From Prochlorococcus sp. AG-402-B05 (lineage in GTDB: Bacteria > Cyanobacteriota > Cyanobacteriia > PCC-6307 > Cyanobiaceae): a stretch of 64,000 nucleotides of DNA. Below, piece after piece: positions 42,839-50,354 of the stretch. The notes beneath the pieces were generated by a model. It searched no databases and had not been told where the DNA came from. It saw only the letters and a program-made list of their open reading frames with translations. The stretch is taken from assembly GCA_003279635.1 (NCBI GenBank), contig QCHK01000007.1, positions 42,059 through 106,058 of the forward strand, given 5' to 3'. The translations under genes were made by a program, and so were the position numbers. Position 1 is the first letter of the stretch; every line of letters starts with the position of its first letter.

Positions 42839-43898
42839 TTAGGAATCAATATTTTCCTCACGCCAATCAATTAATTTTTCTAAGTGCTTGATAGCAAGTC
42901 CTGAATTGATTATTTCTTTTGCTTTATTAATTCCTTCTTTAATATCAGAGCTTAAGCCTGCATAAAAAAAGTAAATACCAGCATTCCATTCAAGTGCTTT
43001 TATTAAAGGACCCTCGCCATTAAGAGCTTTTAAAGCAAATCTCTTCCATTCTGTGATGTCGTTCCATTCAATATCTTTTCCAGAACATTCGTAGTCTTTG
43101 GGATGAAAAACAGTTCTAGTTCCATGTTGATTTTTGTACTGTCCAATTGTTGATGAACGACTAATTGAAAGATCTATTCCACCTTCCAGTCCTTTGATAG
43201 TCATCACATTTTGTTCTCCCATAAGCTCTAAGGTCTTCCAATGTCTTTCTTCAGTAGGTGAATGAACATAGCCACTTATATGTAGATGATTTCCTTGATG
43301 ACATGTCCAGATTAATTCCATACTTGCTAGAGGTGGTCGCTTACCTATTTGATCTCTGTAAGGAATTAAATTTTCAGCTAGCGAAAAATGATCTGGCTGA
43401 TGTATTAAAGCTAGGTCGTTATGGTTGAAAAAACTTTGTAGTTGTTCTATGGATAGACCAGTTAAATTTATTCCTAAGGCTTGAAAGAGTTCGTGATGAG
43501 TAACGCCGTATTTCACTGGCATACGAGAACCACCATGCAAAATAACAGGCTGTTTCTGAGTTAGTAATAGTAAAGTTGTTAGAGGGTAAATTGGCGCTGT
43601 TTTTTTTTCGCCCATCAAAAGGCATCCCAAAAAATATAGGTTGACGTTGATTGCTGGTTGATTGAATTTTGGGTCCTAGTTCTATATAGGCATCAATCAT
43701 CCCAGCTAATTCTTCAGGGATAGGACGTCTAATTCTATGTGCAATCATAAAGCCACCAATTTGTGCTGCACTTGCTTCTTCTTTTAGCATCAGCTTGAGA
43801 GCTGATTTAGTTTCTTCGCGAGTAAGACTTTTTCCTGTAAACTCACCACTACCTATTTTTTTTAAATAGGTTTTAAATTCTTCGTAATTATTCGACAT
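42839..43898 (-). pseudogene. TrpD2-like (anthranilate phosphoribosyltransferase family) gene, frameshifted
   Basis: The first part (43898 down to about 43600) encodes MSNNYEEFKTYLKKIGSGEFTGKS and on to FGMPFDGRKK. The second part, in another frame from 43630 or earlier, carries TAPIYPLTTLLLLTQKQP, the PVKYGVTHHEL motif and the rest. The two frames meet at a run of nine A (43600-43608, minus strand). With eight A the protein reads DGRKKTAPIYPL, giving one continuous product of about 352 residues. It resembles YbiB/TrpD2, not bona fide tryptophan-pathway TrpD. The break may be a sequencing artefact, a real mutation or a slippage site. The 5' end reappears as a stub at 55548-55631. Confidence 0.85.
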
Positions 43899-43937
43899 AG
43901 AAGTTATTTCTCAATAGGAAGTATTGTTTTCTATTTT

Positions 43938-46163
43938 TTATTTCATATTTACGATTTCTTTTACGTATTTAACAAATCCTTTTTCATTGTTTTCAATTGG
44001 TTGATTGACTGGATTCACTGGAGCCACAATTACAGCGCTTGCTTTTAGTTCAGGCTGATTAGATATGGGACATGATTGTTCATGCATCAAGTTGTTTGTC
44101 TCACAATGATTAGTTTGAGTGAAGCCCCAGTGCATTGGGAGAAAAACCGTGCCTCGACGTATACGATCAGTTTCTTTTACACGTACTGTAAGATGTCCTC
44201 GACGAGAATTAACAGCAGATAACTCACCATTTTTAATATTCATATTTTTTGCATCCATAGGATGAATTTCAAGTAATGGTTCAGGGTGCATTTTTTTAAG
44301 TCGATTTACTTTTCCAGTACGAGTCATGGTATGCCATTGTCCGAGGTAACGCCCAACAGTTAAGACTAACGGGTACATATCGCATGGAGGCTCAGCGATT
44401 CCCAGAGGTTGTTTAGTGTAAAACTGGGCTCGACCATTAGGTGTCTCAAACTTTTTATTTTCATAAAGTCGCTTGGCTTTTTTCGTAGGATTACTTCCTT
44501 TTGAAAATGGCCATTGTTGGGGACCAACACTTGTTAGTAATTCATGATTAAGACCCGAACTATCACAGAGACGACCACTTGTCAGAGCTGTAAACTCTGA
44601 ATATACCTCAGAAGAAGAATCATAAGTAAACTGATCAATAAATCCAAGTTTTTGGCCTACTTCAGCAAATATCTCCCAATCGGGACGACTTTGACCAAAG
44701 CATGGACGAAAAGCTGGGCAATAAGTGATTCGCCTTTCTGAATTAGTCATCACACCGGCTTTCTCACTCCATTGTGCAGCGGGCAATAATAGATGGGCAT
44801 AATGAGAGGTTTCAGTCTCTTCATATGCTTCGGATAAAACAACTAGTGAACAGTTTTTTATTGCGGCTTTTACTCGATTTAGATCAGGCATGCTTACAAG
44901 TGGGTTAGTTGCAGCAACCCACCAAAGATCTATTTCTCCTTTTTCCATTGCTTCAATTTGTTGCCAGGCGTTTAAACCTGGTTCTTCAGAGATACTTCCA
45001 GCCGGAAAATCCCAGTGATTTTCGACGACTTGTCTATGTTTTTTATTGGCAACATTTCGATAACCAGGAAGTAGATGAGATAGGCCTCCTGCTTCACGTC
45101 CTCCCATAGCATTTGGTTGGCCAGTAAGCGAAAAAGGTCCAGCTCCCTCTTTCCCGATTTGTCCCGTGAGAAGATGTAGATTGATAAGTCCGCCAACAAC
45201 TGCAGTACCTTCTCTGCGTTGATTTACACCCATTGACCAAAGACTTAGTACCCTTTCGCGATGATTAAACATATTAGCTACTTCTTCTAATTTTTTTTCT
45301 GGGATACCACAAAAGCGAGCAACTTTTCTAGGAGTCCAATTTTTTATAATCGCTAAGAATTCTGAATATTTATCTGTATGATTTTTAATAAATTCTGCAT
45401 TTTGTCCATTCTTTTTCAGAACTAAATTGGCAATACCATATAACAGGGCTAAGTCACTACCTGGAGCAATAGGTAGATAAATGTCAGCAGCTTTTGCAGT
45501 GTCTGTTAATCTGGGATCTATAACAATAATTTTTACTTTATCTTGATATTGTTTTTTCCTTTTGAGTAGACGTTGAAAAAGTACTGGATGGCATTCCGCT
45601 GTATTAGTGCCAATGAGGAATGCAACGGTGTAGTGATCAAGATCTTCATAACAACAGGGAGGACCATCTGATCCAAGACTTAAATTATATCCAGCGACTG
45701 CTGAGCTCATACATAGTCTTGAATTTGCATCAAAATTATTTGTACCTAAAGCTCCTTTGAGTAATTTTTGAGCAATATAGTAGTCTTCAGTATGAAATTG
45801 TCCAGAACCATACATCGCTATAGAGTTTGGACCTTTTTTGATTAAACTTTTTTTGATTTGTGAAACTATCTTATCTGTAGCTTCATTCCAGCTAATCGGT
45901 TGATATTTATCATTTAAATTATCTCGATACAGAGGTTGCTTTAATCTCCCTGGAGACAAGCTTTCTCCTACGGTTGCACCTTTAATACATATTTGTCCAA
46001 GGTTGGATGGATGATTGCGATCGCCTCTAGACCTCCACATCGGATAACCATCTGCATCTCTACGGACTGCTTTTCCGATTTCAGCTGGTGGTTGCATTTC
46101 TAGACCACATCCAACGCCGCAATATGGACATTGAGTAGTTAAATTTTCAATTTTCTCTGTCAT
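43938..46163 (-). CDS. narB: Ferredoxin-dependent nitrate reductase NarB
   Basis: NarB reduces nitrate to nitrite with electrons from reduced ferredoxin, using a bis-MGD molybdenum centre and one [4Fe-4S] cluster. The 741-residue protein starts with Cys12, Cys15, Cys19 (CPYCGVGC) and Cys59 (GQICIKG), the cluster ligands. The Mo-ligand cysteine is in NSRLCMSSAVAGYN near residue 150. A molybdopterin-binding C-terminal domain starts near VLTVGRYLGQWHTMTRTG. It is in the cytoplasm. It lies downstream of nrtP on the same strand with a hairpin between, so the two are probably one nitrate operon. Confidence 0.96.
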   Translation of the reverse strand: MTEKIENLTTQCPYCGVGCGLEMQPPAEIGKAVRRDADGYPMWRSRGDRNHPSNLGQICIKGATVGESLSPGRLKQPLYRDNLNDKYQPISWNEATDKIVSQIKKSLIKKGPNSIAMYGSGQFHTEDYYIAQKLLKGALGTNNFDANSRLCMSSAVAGYNLSLGSDGPPCCYEDLDHYTVAFLIGTNTAECHPVLFQRLLKRKKQYQDKVKIIVIDPRLTDTAKAADIYLPIAPGSDLALLYGIANLVLKKNGQNAEFIKNHTDKYSEFLAIIKNWTPRKVARFCGIPEKKLEEVANMFNHRERVLSLWSMGVNQRREGTAVVGGLINLHLLTGQIGKEGAGPFSLTGQPNAMGGREAGGLSHLLPGYRNVANKKHRQVVENHWDFPAGSISEEPGLNAWQQIEAMEKGEIDLWWVAATNPLVSMPDLNRVKAAIKNCSLVVLSEAYEETETSHYAHLLLPAAQWSEKAGVMTNSERRITYCPAFRPCFGQSRPDWEIFAEVGQKLGFIDQFTYDSSSEVYSEFTALTSGRLCDSSGLNHELLTSVGPQQWPFSKGSNPTKKAKRLYENKKFETPNGRAQFYTKQPLGIAEPPCDMYPLVLTVGRYLGQWHTMTRTGKVNRLKKMHPEPLLEIHPMDAKNMNIKNGELSAVNSRRGHLTVRVKETDRIRRGTVFLPMHWGFTQTNHCETNNLMHEQSCPISNQPELKASAVIVAPVNPVNQPIENNEKGFVKYVKEIVNMK

Positions 46164-46187
46164 CTCAATTTAATGAGATAAGAAAAT

Positions 46188-46215
46188 AAAACCTTGGGTA
46201 GTTACCCAAGGTTTT
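46188..46215 (-). terminator. Perfect hairpin between nrtP and narB
   Basis: A 13-base perfect inverted repeat (AAAACCTTGGGTA, two bases, TACCCAAGGTTTT) lies in the 73 bases between nrtP and narB. Read on the minus strand, it is followed by a T-rich stretch (TTTTATTTTC), as in an intrinsic terminator. Because narB follows immediately, it may be a partial terminator that lowers narB relative to nrtP, or an end of nrtP with a separate narB start. I see no NtcA-like site in this gap. Confidence 0.65.
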
Positions 46216-46236
46216 GATTGGAAATTCATTAATATT

Positions 46237-47778
46237 TTAAGCAATTTCCCCTTCATGTAATTCATCGAAGGATCCTTTTGGTTCTTTAAGAAAGAAAAAG
46301 CACATGAATGCAACTATCAGCCCTGCTATTCCTAAGATTTGGAAAAAGGCACTATTGGAATTAGCAATTATCTCTGCTGTCGCTTCTCCATCTCCACTCA
46401 TCCACATAGGTAGAAGACTAAAAATAGTTAGATAAGTTACTGCTCCTACGTTGCCATAGGCACCAACAAGACCAGCGACCTGTCCAGTAACTCTTCGTTT
46501 AACAAGTGGTACTAGAGCAAAAGTAGCGCCTTCCCCTGCTTGAACAAAGAAGGAAGCAAGCATTGTTATGAACAATGCGACGATAATTCCACTTATACCT
46601 GAAAAAGTACCAGGTTTGATCCAACTCATGACAAGGTATCCAATTCCAAGTCCTCCGGTTAGAAAACTCATAGTATTTTTTCTACTTCCGAGCTTGTCAG
46701 AAATTAGACCTCCAGCTGGACGTGCAACAAGGTTAACGAAAGCAAAGGAGGAGGCGAGAATACCTGCTGTTGCTTTTGGTAAATCAAATGTTGTCTCAAA
46801 AAAAGTAGGTAACATTGAAACAACTGCCAGCTCAGAACCAAAATTAACAATATATGTGAGTTCAAGAATGGCTACTTGTTTAAATTCATAACGGTCTTCT
46901 TTTGGATAAATTTTAGTTCCTGCAATTAACTCTGAGTTTGTACGAATAATCCCCCAGGTCTGAAAAGCGAACCAAATTAAAACAGCGAAAAGAGCTAATG
47001 GATATGTTCCCTCATCAAGGAAACCAACTTTCTTTAACCTCCAACATAAAACAGAAAGTATGGCTACAAACGGCACATTCATACCCAAAAGCCCCCAAAA
47101 ATCTCGCATAGAAGTGACTTCTAGACCAGCTGTTTTAGTTGGACGCTGATAAATTTTTCCAGGAGGAGTATCTCTGACATTAAAGAAATAAAAGATGCCA
47201 TACAATGCTGAAATCACACCACTGCCAGCGATAGCACCTCGCCAGTTAAGAACGGCACCTGTTGGTAATTCAAATCCACCTGAAAAAGAAAGTAACCCAG
47301 CAATGGCAACCATTGTCAGAGCCGAGAAAGCTGAGCCAAAATTACCCCAACCTCCATATATTCCTTCTGCTAGACCGATTTCTTTAGGTGGGAACCATTC
47401 AGCCACCATCCGAATACCAATTACAAATCCTGCACCTACTATTGAAAGTAATAAGCGAGCGATAACTAATTGATTAAAAGTTTCTGCTGAGGCGAAAAGT
47501 AAGCATGGAACTACCGAAAAAATGAGAAGGCTTGAGTATGTTTTACGTGGTCCAAATTTATCTAGAAGCATTCCGATGAGTACCCTCGCTGGAATTGTTA
47601 ATGCAACATTACAGATAGCTACAGTTCGAATTTGACCCAAAGTGAGCCCCAAGTCTGCCTTAACAGTCGTAGCAAGGGGAGCCAAATTAAACCAAACAAC
47701 AAAAGTTAGAAAGAAGGCAAACCAAGTGAGATGAAGTGTTCGATATCTCCCTTGAAATGTCCAAAGATTGCCAAGCAT
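46237..47778 (-). CDS. nrtP: Nitrate/nitrite permease NrtP (NNP family MFS)
   Basis: The 513-residue protein is a high-affinity nitrate/nitrite porter of the major facilitator superfamily (also called NapA in marine cyanobacteria). It has about 12 hydrophobic spans and two nitrate-signature segments: GIYGGWGNFGSAFSALTM near residue 145 and GAYGNVGAVTYLTIF near residue 440. The N-terminal LLDKFGPRKTYSS is the MFS loop. A charged cytoplasmic loop of about 50 residues follows span six, as in this family. It is the upstream gene of the nrtP-narB unit. Two NtcA-like sites lie in its leader. Confidence 0.95.
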   Translation of the reverse strand: MLGNLWTFQGRYRTLHLTWFAFFLTFVVWFNLAPLATTVKADLGLTLGQIRTVAICNVALTIPARVLIGMLLDKFGPRKTYSSLLIFSVVPCLLFASAETFNQLVIARLLLSIVGAGFVIGIRMVAEWFPPKEIGLAEGIYGGWGNFGSAFSALTMVAIAGLLSFSGGFELPTGAVLNWRGAIAGSGVISALYGIFYFFNVRDTPPGKIYQRPTKTAGLEVTSMRDFWGLLGMNVPFVAILSVLCWRLKKVGFLDEGTYPLALFAVLIWFAFQTWGIIRTNSELIAGTKIYPKEDRYEFKQVAILELTYIVNFGSELAVVSMLPTFFETTFDLPKATAGILASSFAFVNLVARPAGGLISDKLGSRKNTMSFLTGGLGIGYLVMSWIKPGTFSGISGIIVALFITMLASFFVQAGEGATFALVPLVKRRVTGQVAGLVGAYGNVGAVTYLTIFSLLPMWMSGDGEATAEIIANSNSAFFQILGIAGLIVAFMCFFFLKEPKGSFDELHEGEIA

Positions 47779-47823
47779 TGAAATTAAATAGTAAGAAAGA
47801 AGGCTTAAAAAGTTCGCCTATTA

Positions 47824-47849
47824 AAAACGGTAAAAAATCTAACCGTTTT
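47824..47849 (-). promoter_or_regulatory. Hairpin in the nrtP leader
   Basis: An 8-base inverted repeat (AAAACGGT / ACCGTTTT) with a 10-base loop lies 46-71 bases upstream of the nrtP start. On the minus strand it is followed by a T-rich tract. It lies at or just after the transcription start predicted from the NtcA-like site and -10 element at 47858-47853. It could be a small attenuator, a stabilising 5' structure, or an operator. Function is inferred from position only. Confidence 0.45.
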
Positions 47850-47882
47850 GAAAAATTAAATCAGCCGACATACTCCGACTAA

Positions 47883-47896
47883 GTAGTAGTCGATAC
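47883..47896 (-). promoter_or_regulatory. Putative NtcA-binding site, nrtP promoter (proximal)
   Basis: The 14-mer GTA-N8-TAC (on the plus strand, GTAGTAGTCGATAC) fits the NtcA consensus exactly. On the minus strand a -10-like TAATTT begins 24 bases downstream, near the 22-24 spacing known for NtcA class II activator promoters. This makes it the best candidate for NtcA-activated nrtP transcription, with a start near 47845. Confidence 0.7.
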
Positions 47897-47932
47897 AAAA
47901 AATGAGAGTTTTATACCTATTTGTTTAATTAA

Positions 47933-47946
47933 GTAGTTATTGCTAC
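47933..47946 (-). promoter_or_regulatory. Putative NtcA-binding site, nrtP promoter (distal)
   Basis: A second exact GTA-N8-TAC 14-mer (GTAGTTATTGCTAC on the plus strand) lies 37 bases upstream of the first. The nearest -10-like sequence on the minus strand, TATAAA, comes only 17 bases after it, shorter than the usual NtcA spacing. It might reinforce the proximal site or serve a different start. The rest of 47779-48121 (343 bases without a gene) is AT-rich with nothing else recognised. Confidence 0.6.
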
Positions 47947-48121
47947 TAAAACGAATTATTTGTTTGATAATTTCAAGATCTTGAATACTATATGGCAAAA
48001 AATACAAAATATTAGATATCGAATGTATTGATTTTCTTGAATTCAGTTTAAAATTTTTGCTGATAATCTAAATTCTCATTCATCATACTTGCATCAATTA
48101 ATCAATTGAAGATGAGTAAAA

Positions 48122-48424
48122 TCAATCAACAAAAAGAGGAGACCATAAAGTTGCCTCAGAGGTTATTACAGGTTCAATATTGATAGAACTTGAACTATTT
48201 GTATTTAATTGTTTAATAATAATGTTATCTCGTGTCCCCAGTTCAGACCAAAGAGTGGCAGGACTAGCAATTACTGGGTCAACAGTAGTTAATTTATTTT
48301 GAACAGCAGGGGAATAGCTTCTAAAAAGCTGAACAGCTAAAGAACTAATAATGAATGCTCCTAAAAATCCTGCTGAAACAGTAATTGCACTTTTTTCAGT
48401 ACTTCGTATGGAGCTTGTAGGCAT
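48122..48424 (-). CDS. Small single-span membrane protein with a repeated motif
   Basis: The 100-residue protein has one membrane span (about residues 14-35, AITVSAGFLGAFIISSLAVQLF) and a C-terminal tail that contains the same motif twice: DPVIASPATLWSELG near residue 49 and EPVITSEATLWSPLF near residue 84. I do not recognise the family. The tail would face the periplasm or lumen if the N-terminus is inside. It lies between nrtP and a DUF4278 gene, inside the nitrate region. An NtcA-like palindrome is 86-99 bases upstream of its start, but no proper -10 is seen. Confidence 0.65.
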   Translation of the reverse strand: MPTSSIRSTEKSAITVSAGFLGAFIISSLAVQLFRSYSPAVQNKLTTVDPVIASPATLWSELGTRDNIIIKQLNTNSSSSINIEPVITSEATLWSPLFVD

Positions 48425-48509
48425 GTTTAATTTGGATTGTTTTAGCTTAAGTCCCCCGTTCCTTGGCTTAAGGCGGTTTGCGGCTCGCTGAAGCGAGTTG
48501 AACGTTTTT

Positions 48510-48523
48510 GTAGTAATGACTAC
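48510..48523. promoter_or_regulatory. NtcA-like palindrome
   Basis: GTAGTAATGACTAC fits GTA-N8-TAC exactly and is part of a longer palindrome (TTTGTAGT / ACTACAAA with a 4-base middle). Downstream on the minus strand there is no good -10 at 20-24 bases before the 100-residue protein gene. On the plus strand TATGAT comes after 8 bases and TATCTT after 14. It might be an NtcA site for a small RNA or for the small membrane protein. It is a candidate only. Confidence 0.4.
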
Positions 48524-48616
48524 AAATTTATTATGATTATCTTTTAAGAGCAGTGTTGTTCAGCGTAATACAAAAGTATTTAAAAATTCTTCCAAAATAT
48601 TTGACTGCTACATCTT

Positions 48617-48790
48617 TTACCTTTCTGTATATTTTGATTTTTTATAATTTGTGCCTCTATAAGAAAATAGAGTCTCATTGATGGTCATTTTGGCTTTGAT
48701 TTGCCTATCTAGATAACTCGTGTTTGAGTAGTGAAGATTTTTAATGTCTTCAGGTAGATATTTTTGACCTCTGTATGTAAGGAGATCCAT
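48617..48790 (-). CDS. DUF4278-like miniprotein
   Basis: A 57-residue open frame starts MDLLTYRGQKYLP and contains a second YRG element as LFSYRGTNY. The family DUF4278, common in cyanobacteria, is defined by such paired LxYRGxxY elements, so I assign it there. It starts with ATG but has no strong ribosome-binding site. The function is unknown. It lies between the nrtP and moaA sides of the nitrate region. Confidence 0.72.
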   Translation of the reverse strand: MDLLTYRGQKYLPEDIKNLHYSNTSYLDRQIKAKMTINETLFSYRGTNYKKSKYTER

Positions 48791-48995
48791 GATAATAGAG
48801 TGATGAACTATGCAAAAGTTCTATAGAAGAACCGAGCTGATCTAAAAAGAAGAATTTTGTATTAGTTAATACATAATAATGCTTTAAGCTCTTAAAAGTG
48901 GTTCATCTTGATACAAAAAATCAATGAACAGAAAAGTAAATTGTATTGACTGTAGTTACTTTTATAAATTTTACTTATTATAATTCTAAATTAAA

Positions 48996-49226
48996 TCAAT
49001 TAAAACTCAATCCTGTATTTTTAGATTTCAAAAAAGAGTAGGTGGGAAGTTGGTTAACCTCAGACTGAAAATAAGTATCATTATATTGGTTTGTAGATGC
49101 ATAACCTTTACTTACATACCAACCATGAGTCATACCCATTAACATTCCTAAACTAATAGCAAAGCGCACTTTTTTGAAACGACTATTGCGAATTTCATAG
49201 ATTTTTAGTACTTCAGTTGTCTTTAT
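48996..49226 (-). CDS. Open reading frame without a normal start, possible small gene or remnant
   Basis: A 76-codon frame is open between a TAA and a TGA. It encodes IRNSRFKKVRFAISLGMLMG, then MTHGWYVSKGYAST and a polar tail. It looks protein-like: a basic N-terminus, a hydrophobic segment and a clean stop. No ATG, GTG or TTG heads it. The first such codons are an internal GTG (in FKKV) and ATG (in SLGM). Either a non-standard start is used, or the 5' end has decayed. I do not recognise the product. Confidence 0.35.
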   Translation of the reverse strand: MKTTEVLKIYEIRNSRFKKVRFAISLGMLMGMTHGWYVSKGYASTNQYNDTYFQSEVNQLPTYSFLKSKNTGLSFN

Positions 49227-49304
49227 TTATACGAAAATAAATTTTCAAAAGAATATTTTTTAATTTATGTACTAGTTAATACCATTTTTTTGTGCATATG
49301 GATT

Positions 49305-50351
49305 TTAACCTCCTAAATAAGACATTGAAGGATGAGGTTTTTGTGGTTTCGAGTTCTCAGATTTATTAAATCTATTTTCACTATATTTATCATCTCTTAT
49401 TAGCCATATTGTCTCAAGAAATTCTTCTAAGCCTTTTTCATTAATTGATGGATTGAGCCATTTTTTTAAATCAGAACCATTGTTTGAAAAAAGGCAAGTA
49501 TGTGCGAAACCATCACTAGTAATCCTTAATCTATTGCAGTCAGAACAAAAAGGATTAGATATCGAAGATATAGTACTTATGAAGCTATTGCTATCTTTCA
49601 TATACCATTTATGGGCTGTATTACCTTTTAATCTTCCAGCCTCATTAATTTTAAAATGTTGTTTTATTATACTTATCAATTCGTGAGATTTTAGAACCTC
49701 ATTAGCTTGCCAATTATTCTTATTTCCTACATCCATATATTCTATGAATCTAATTTCAATAGATTTAGCTTTAGCAAAGCGAACAAGATTTATGATCTGA
49801 TTATCATTTATGTTCTTTTTGATGACACAGTTTATTTTCAACTGACCCTCTAATGGATCAAAGCCTGCTTGGATAGCATTATCAATGCCTTGGAGAACAT
49901 GATTCAGCTTATTCTTAGCTGAAATCATATTATTATCTCCTGTCATTATTGAAAATATTTTTGGATCTAGGGCATCTAGACTAACTGTGATCCTGTTGAG
50001 TCCATAAGCAAATAAATCTTGACATCTATCTTTTGTTAATAATGATCCATTTGTAGTTATAGCAATGTCTTTTAAATTATTAATAGGATGATTTCTTGTT
50101 TTCTTTAATGTATTAATTGCTTCCATCAGCTTATTCAACTGACTGCTTATTAATGGCTCTCCCCCAGTTAATCTGAGTGAGTTTACTCCTAATTTGCAAG
50201 CAACCTTAATTATTGATAGGAATTGCTTATTAGTTAATGTAGTCAAACAGCTATTATTTTCTGGCAAACAATATGGACATGAAAAATTACATTTATTAGT
50301 TAATGAAAGCCTTAAAACTTTTAACTCTCTATCATGAATATCTTTCATCAT
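49305..50351 (-). CDS. moaA: GTP 3',8-cyclase MoaA
   Basis: MoaA is a radical-SAM enzyme that, with MoaC, turns GTP into cyclic pyranopterin monophosphate, the first molybdopterin step. The 348-residue protein has the radical-SAM cysteines Cys21, Cys25 and Cys28 (NKCNFSCPYC) and the C-terminal cluster CSDCNRLRITSDGFAHTC. It ends YLGG, the Gly-Gly tail needed for catalysis. mobA ends 3 bases upstream on the same strand. It lies in the nitrate cluster because NarB needs the cofactor. Confidence 0.95.
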   Translation of the reverse strand: MMKDIHDRELKVLRLSLTNKCNFSCPYCLPENNSCLTTLTNKQFLSIIKVACKLGVNSLRLTGGEPLISSQLNKLMEAINTLKKTRNHPINNLKDIAITTNGSLLTKDRCQDLFAYGLNRITVSLDALDPKIFSIMTGDNNMISAKNKLNHVLQGIDNAIQAGFDPLEGQLKINCVIKKNINDNQIINLVRFAKAKSIEIRFIEYMDVGNKNNWQANEVLKSHELISIIKQHFKINEAGRLKGNTAHKWYMKDSNSFISTISSISNPFCSDCNRLRITSDGFAHTCLFSNNGSDLKKWLNPSINEKGLEEFLETIWLIRDDKYSENRFNKSENSKPQKPHPSMSYLGG

Positions 50352-50354
50352 ACT

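Larger units (their letters stand above)
48425..49304. other. 880-base gap with small or uncertain genes
   Basis: This AT-rich stretch between the 100-residue protein gene and moaA holds no large gene. It contains the NtcA-like palindrome at 48510-48523, a DUF4278 miniprotein gene (48617-48790), and an open reading frame without a normal start (48996-49226). A GC-richer patch at about 48450-48500 has a CTCGC-TGAA-GCGAG hairpin. The rest shows nothing I can interpret. Confidence 0.6.

Noticed and set aside
42839..43898. Two separate genes, an N-terminal trpD-like gene and a second gene starting MGCLLMGEKK.
   Set aside because: The two frames carry consecutive parts of one protein and meet at an A9 run, so one frameshifted gene is the better reading.
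48924..48983. A 19-codon plus-strand frame encoding MNRKVNCIDCSYFYKFYLL, with a Cys-x2-Cys pair.
   Set aside because: Too short to support as a gene. No ribosome-binding site, and the sequence could be chance or a decayed tail.
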